Shown one piece after another: positions 63,552-64,000 of a stretch of 64,000 nt of DNA (position 1 is its first letter; the number at the start of each line of letters is the position of its first letter). The notes below the pieces were generated by a model. That model made no database searches. It was not told the DNA's origin and saw only the letters and a list, made by a program, of their open reading frames with translations. Source of the DNA: Pseudogemmobacter faecipullorum. GTDB taxonomy: Bacteria > Pseudomonadota > Alphaproteobacteria > Rhodobacterales > Rhodobacteraceae. The position numbers and the translations under genes were made by a program. The stretch is taken from positions 1-64,000 of the forward strand of contig NZ_JACDXX010000014.1 in NCBI RefSeq assembly GCF_020539525.1, given 5' to 3'.

Positions 63552-64000
63552 TTCTCCATATGGACGCCCTCCCAGATGGCATAGGGCGCGAAATTGCCCT
63601 CAAGCACCGCATCGGCGAAATCAGCATTGTAGAATTTGGTTTCCATCAGATTGGCACCGATGATGGTGGCGCCGACAAATTTGCCTTTATGGACTGTGGC
63701 CGCCTCAAGACTGGCGCCGGTCAGATTGCTTTGCGAAAAATCGGCTCCGGCAAGGCGCGAAGAGGTGAGGTTTGCCCCGACCAGTGTGGCACGCTGCAGG
63801 TCGATCCCCTGGGCCTGGGCCATTTCCAGACTGGCCCCGGTCAGATCCGCCCCCGAGAGATTGGCACCTTTCAGTTCGGCTCCGAAAAAATTGACGCGTG
63901 TCAGTTTCGCGCCGGAAAGGTCGATACCGTTCAACTTCTGGCCGCGCAGATCGGCATGACGCAGATCGGCACCCTGGCAGGAGGCGCCCGGCTTCAGCTC
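63524..64000 (-). CDS. pentapeptide-repeat protein, 5' end beyond right edge
   Basis: At least 158 residues, open to the window's right edge. Repeats of the A(D/N)LxX type fill most of it (GADLRHADLRG, GANLSGADLTGASLE, AGADFSQSNLTGASLE, GANLMETKF), which fold as a right-handed quadrilateral beta helix. The C-terminus carries CTGCPFNW, two cysteines. Function is unknown. The true start lies outside the window. Confidence 0.85.
   Translation of the reverse strand, partial: ELKPGASCQGADLRHADLRGQKLNGIDLSGAKLTRVNFFGAELKGANLSGADLTGASLEMAQAQGIDLQRATLVGANLTSSRLAGADFSQSNLTGASLEAATVHKGKFVGATIIGANLMETKFYNADFADAVLEGNFAPYAIWEGVHMENCTGCPFNW

Noticed and set aside
1-64000. CRISPR arrays, tRNA or rRNA genes
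   Set aside because: I looked for regularly spaced repeats and for conserved tRNA arm sequences and saw none; the only phased repeats (10,041-10,117) are too few and too short for CRISPR.

Overview
The window is GC-rich and reads as an alphaproteobacterial chromosome, most likely Rhodobacterales/Paracoccaceae. The main reason is a complete bhcABCD/bhcR cluster (beta-hydroxyaspartate cycle), with TctABC, NosP/NahK, a PleD-like regulator and HWE kinase in the same style. The taxonomic call is an inference; there is no rRNA or tRNA gene in the window.

Layout. 1-10,200 is accessory DNA: the 5' part of a broken HelD-like helicase gene, a complete four-gene type II CBASS antiphage operon (cap4, cdnD, cap2, cap3), a metallophosphoesterase, a solitary TniQ protein, an Old Yellow Enzyme, a small membrane protein, and an AT-rich gene-free stretch with a long hairpin and short phased repeats. 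10,282-11,649 is a globin-coupled diguanylate cyclase. 11,792-20,793 is a PotABCD-type transporter facing a LysR regulator, followed by a glutamate-synthase-like flavoprotein, a cupin and a PuuB-like amine oxidase. 21,131-27,948 is a LacI-controlled pentitol (probably ribitol) operon. 28,172-28,892 has a DUF982 protein and a cold-shock protein. 29,428-39,587 is a dense signalling cluster of hybrid kinase, CheR, HWE kinase, small membrane protein, second hybrid kinase with HPt, and response regulator-GGDEF.

39,670-58,288 is a C2-compound (glycolate/glyoxylate) locus: a TctABC importer, an FCD/GntR regulator, bhcDCBA with divergent bhcR, a second IclR regulator facing malate synthase G, a second class V glyoxylate aminotransferase, a GlcD-GlcF-like fused dehydrogenase and a GlcG-like protein. 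A palindrome centred on TGAATTCA recurs in front of tctC, the GntR gene, the aminotransferase and the dehydrogenase, and probably marks one regulon. 58,849-62,942 is a NahK/NosP/LuxR-type nitric-oxide signalling module. The window ends in a secreted small protein and a pentapeptide-repeat protein cut by the right edge.

The most notable items are the complete Cap4-CdnD type II CBASS, the solitary TniQ beside transposon-end-like repeats, the TGAATTCA regulon linking several glyoxylate genes, and the uncharacterised transporter/oxidase cluster at 11.8-20.8 kb. I did not find a system that is clearly without precedent.
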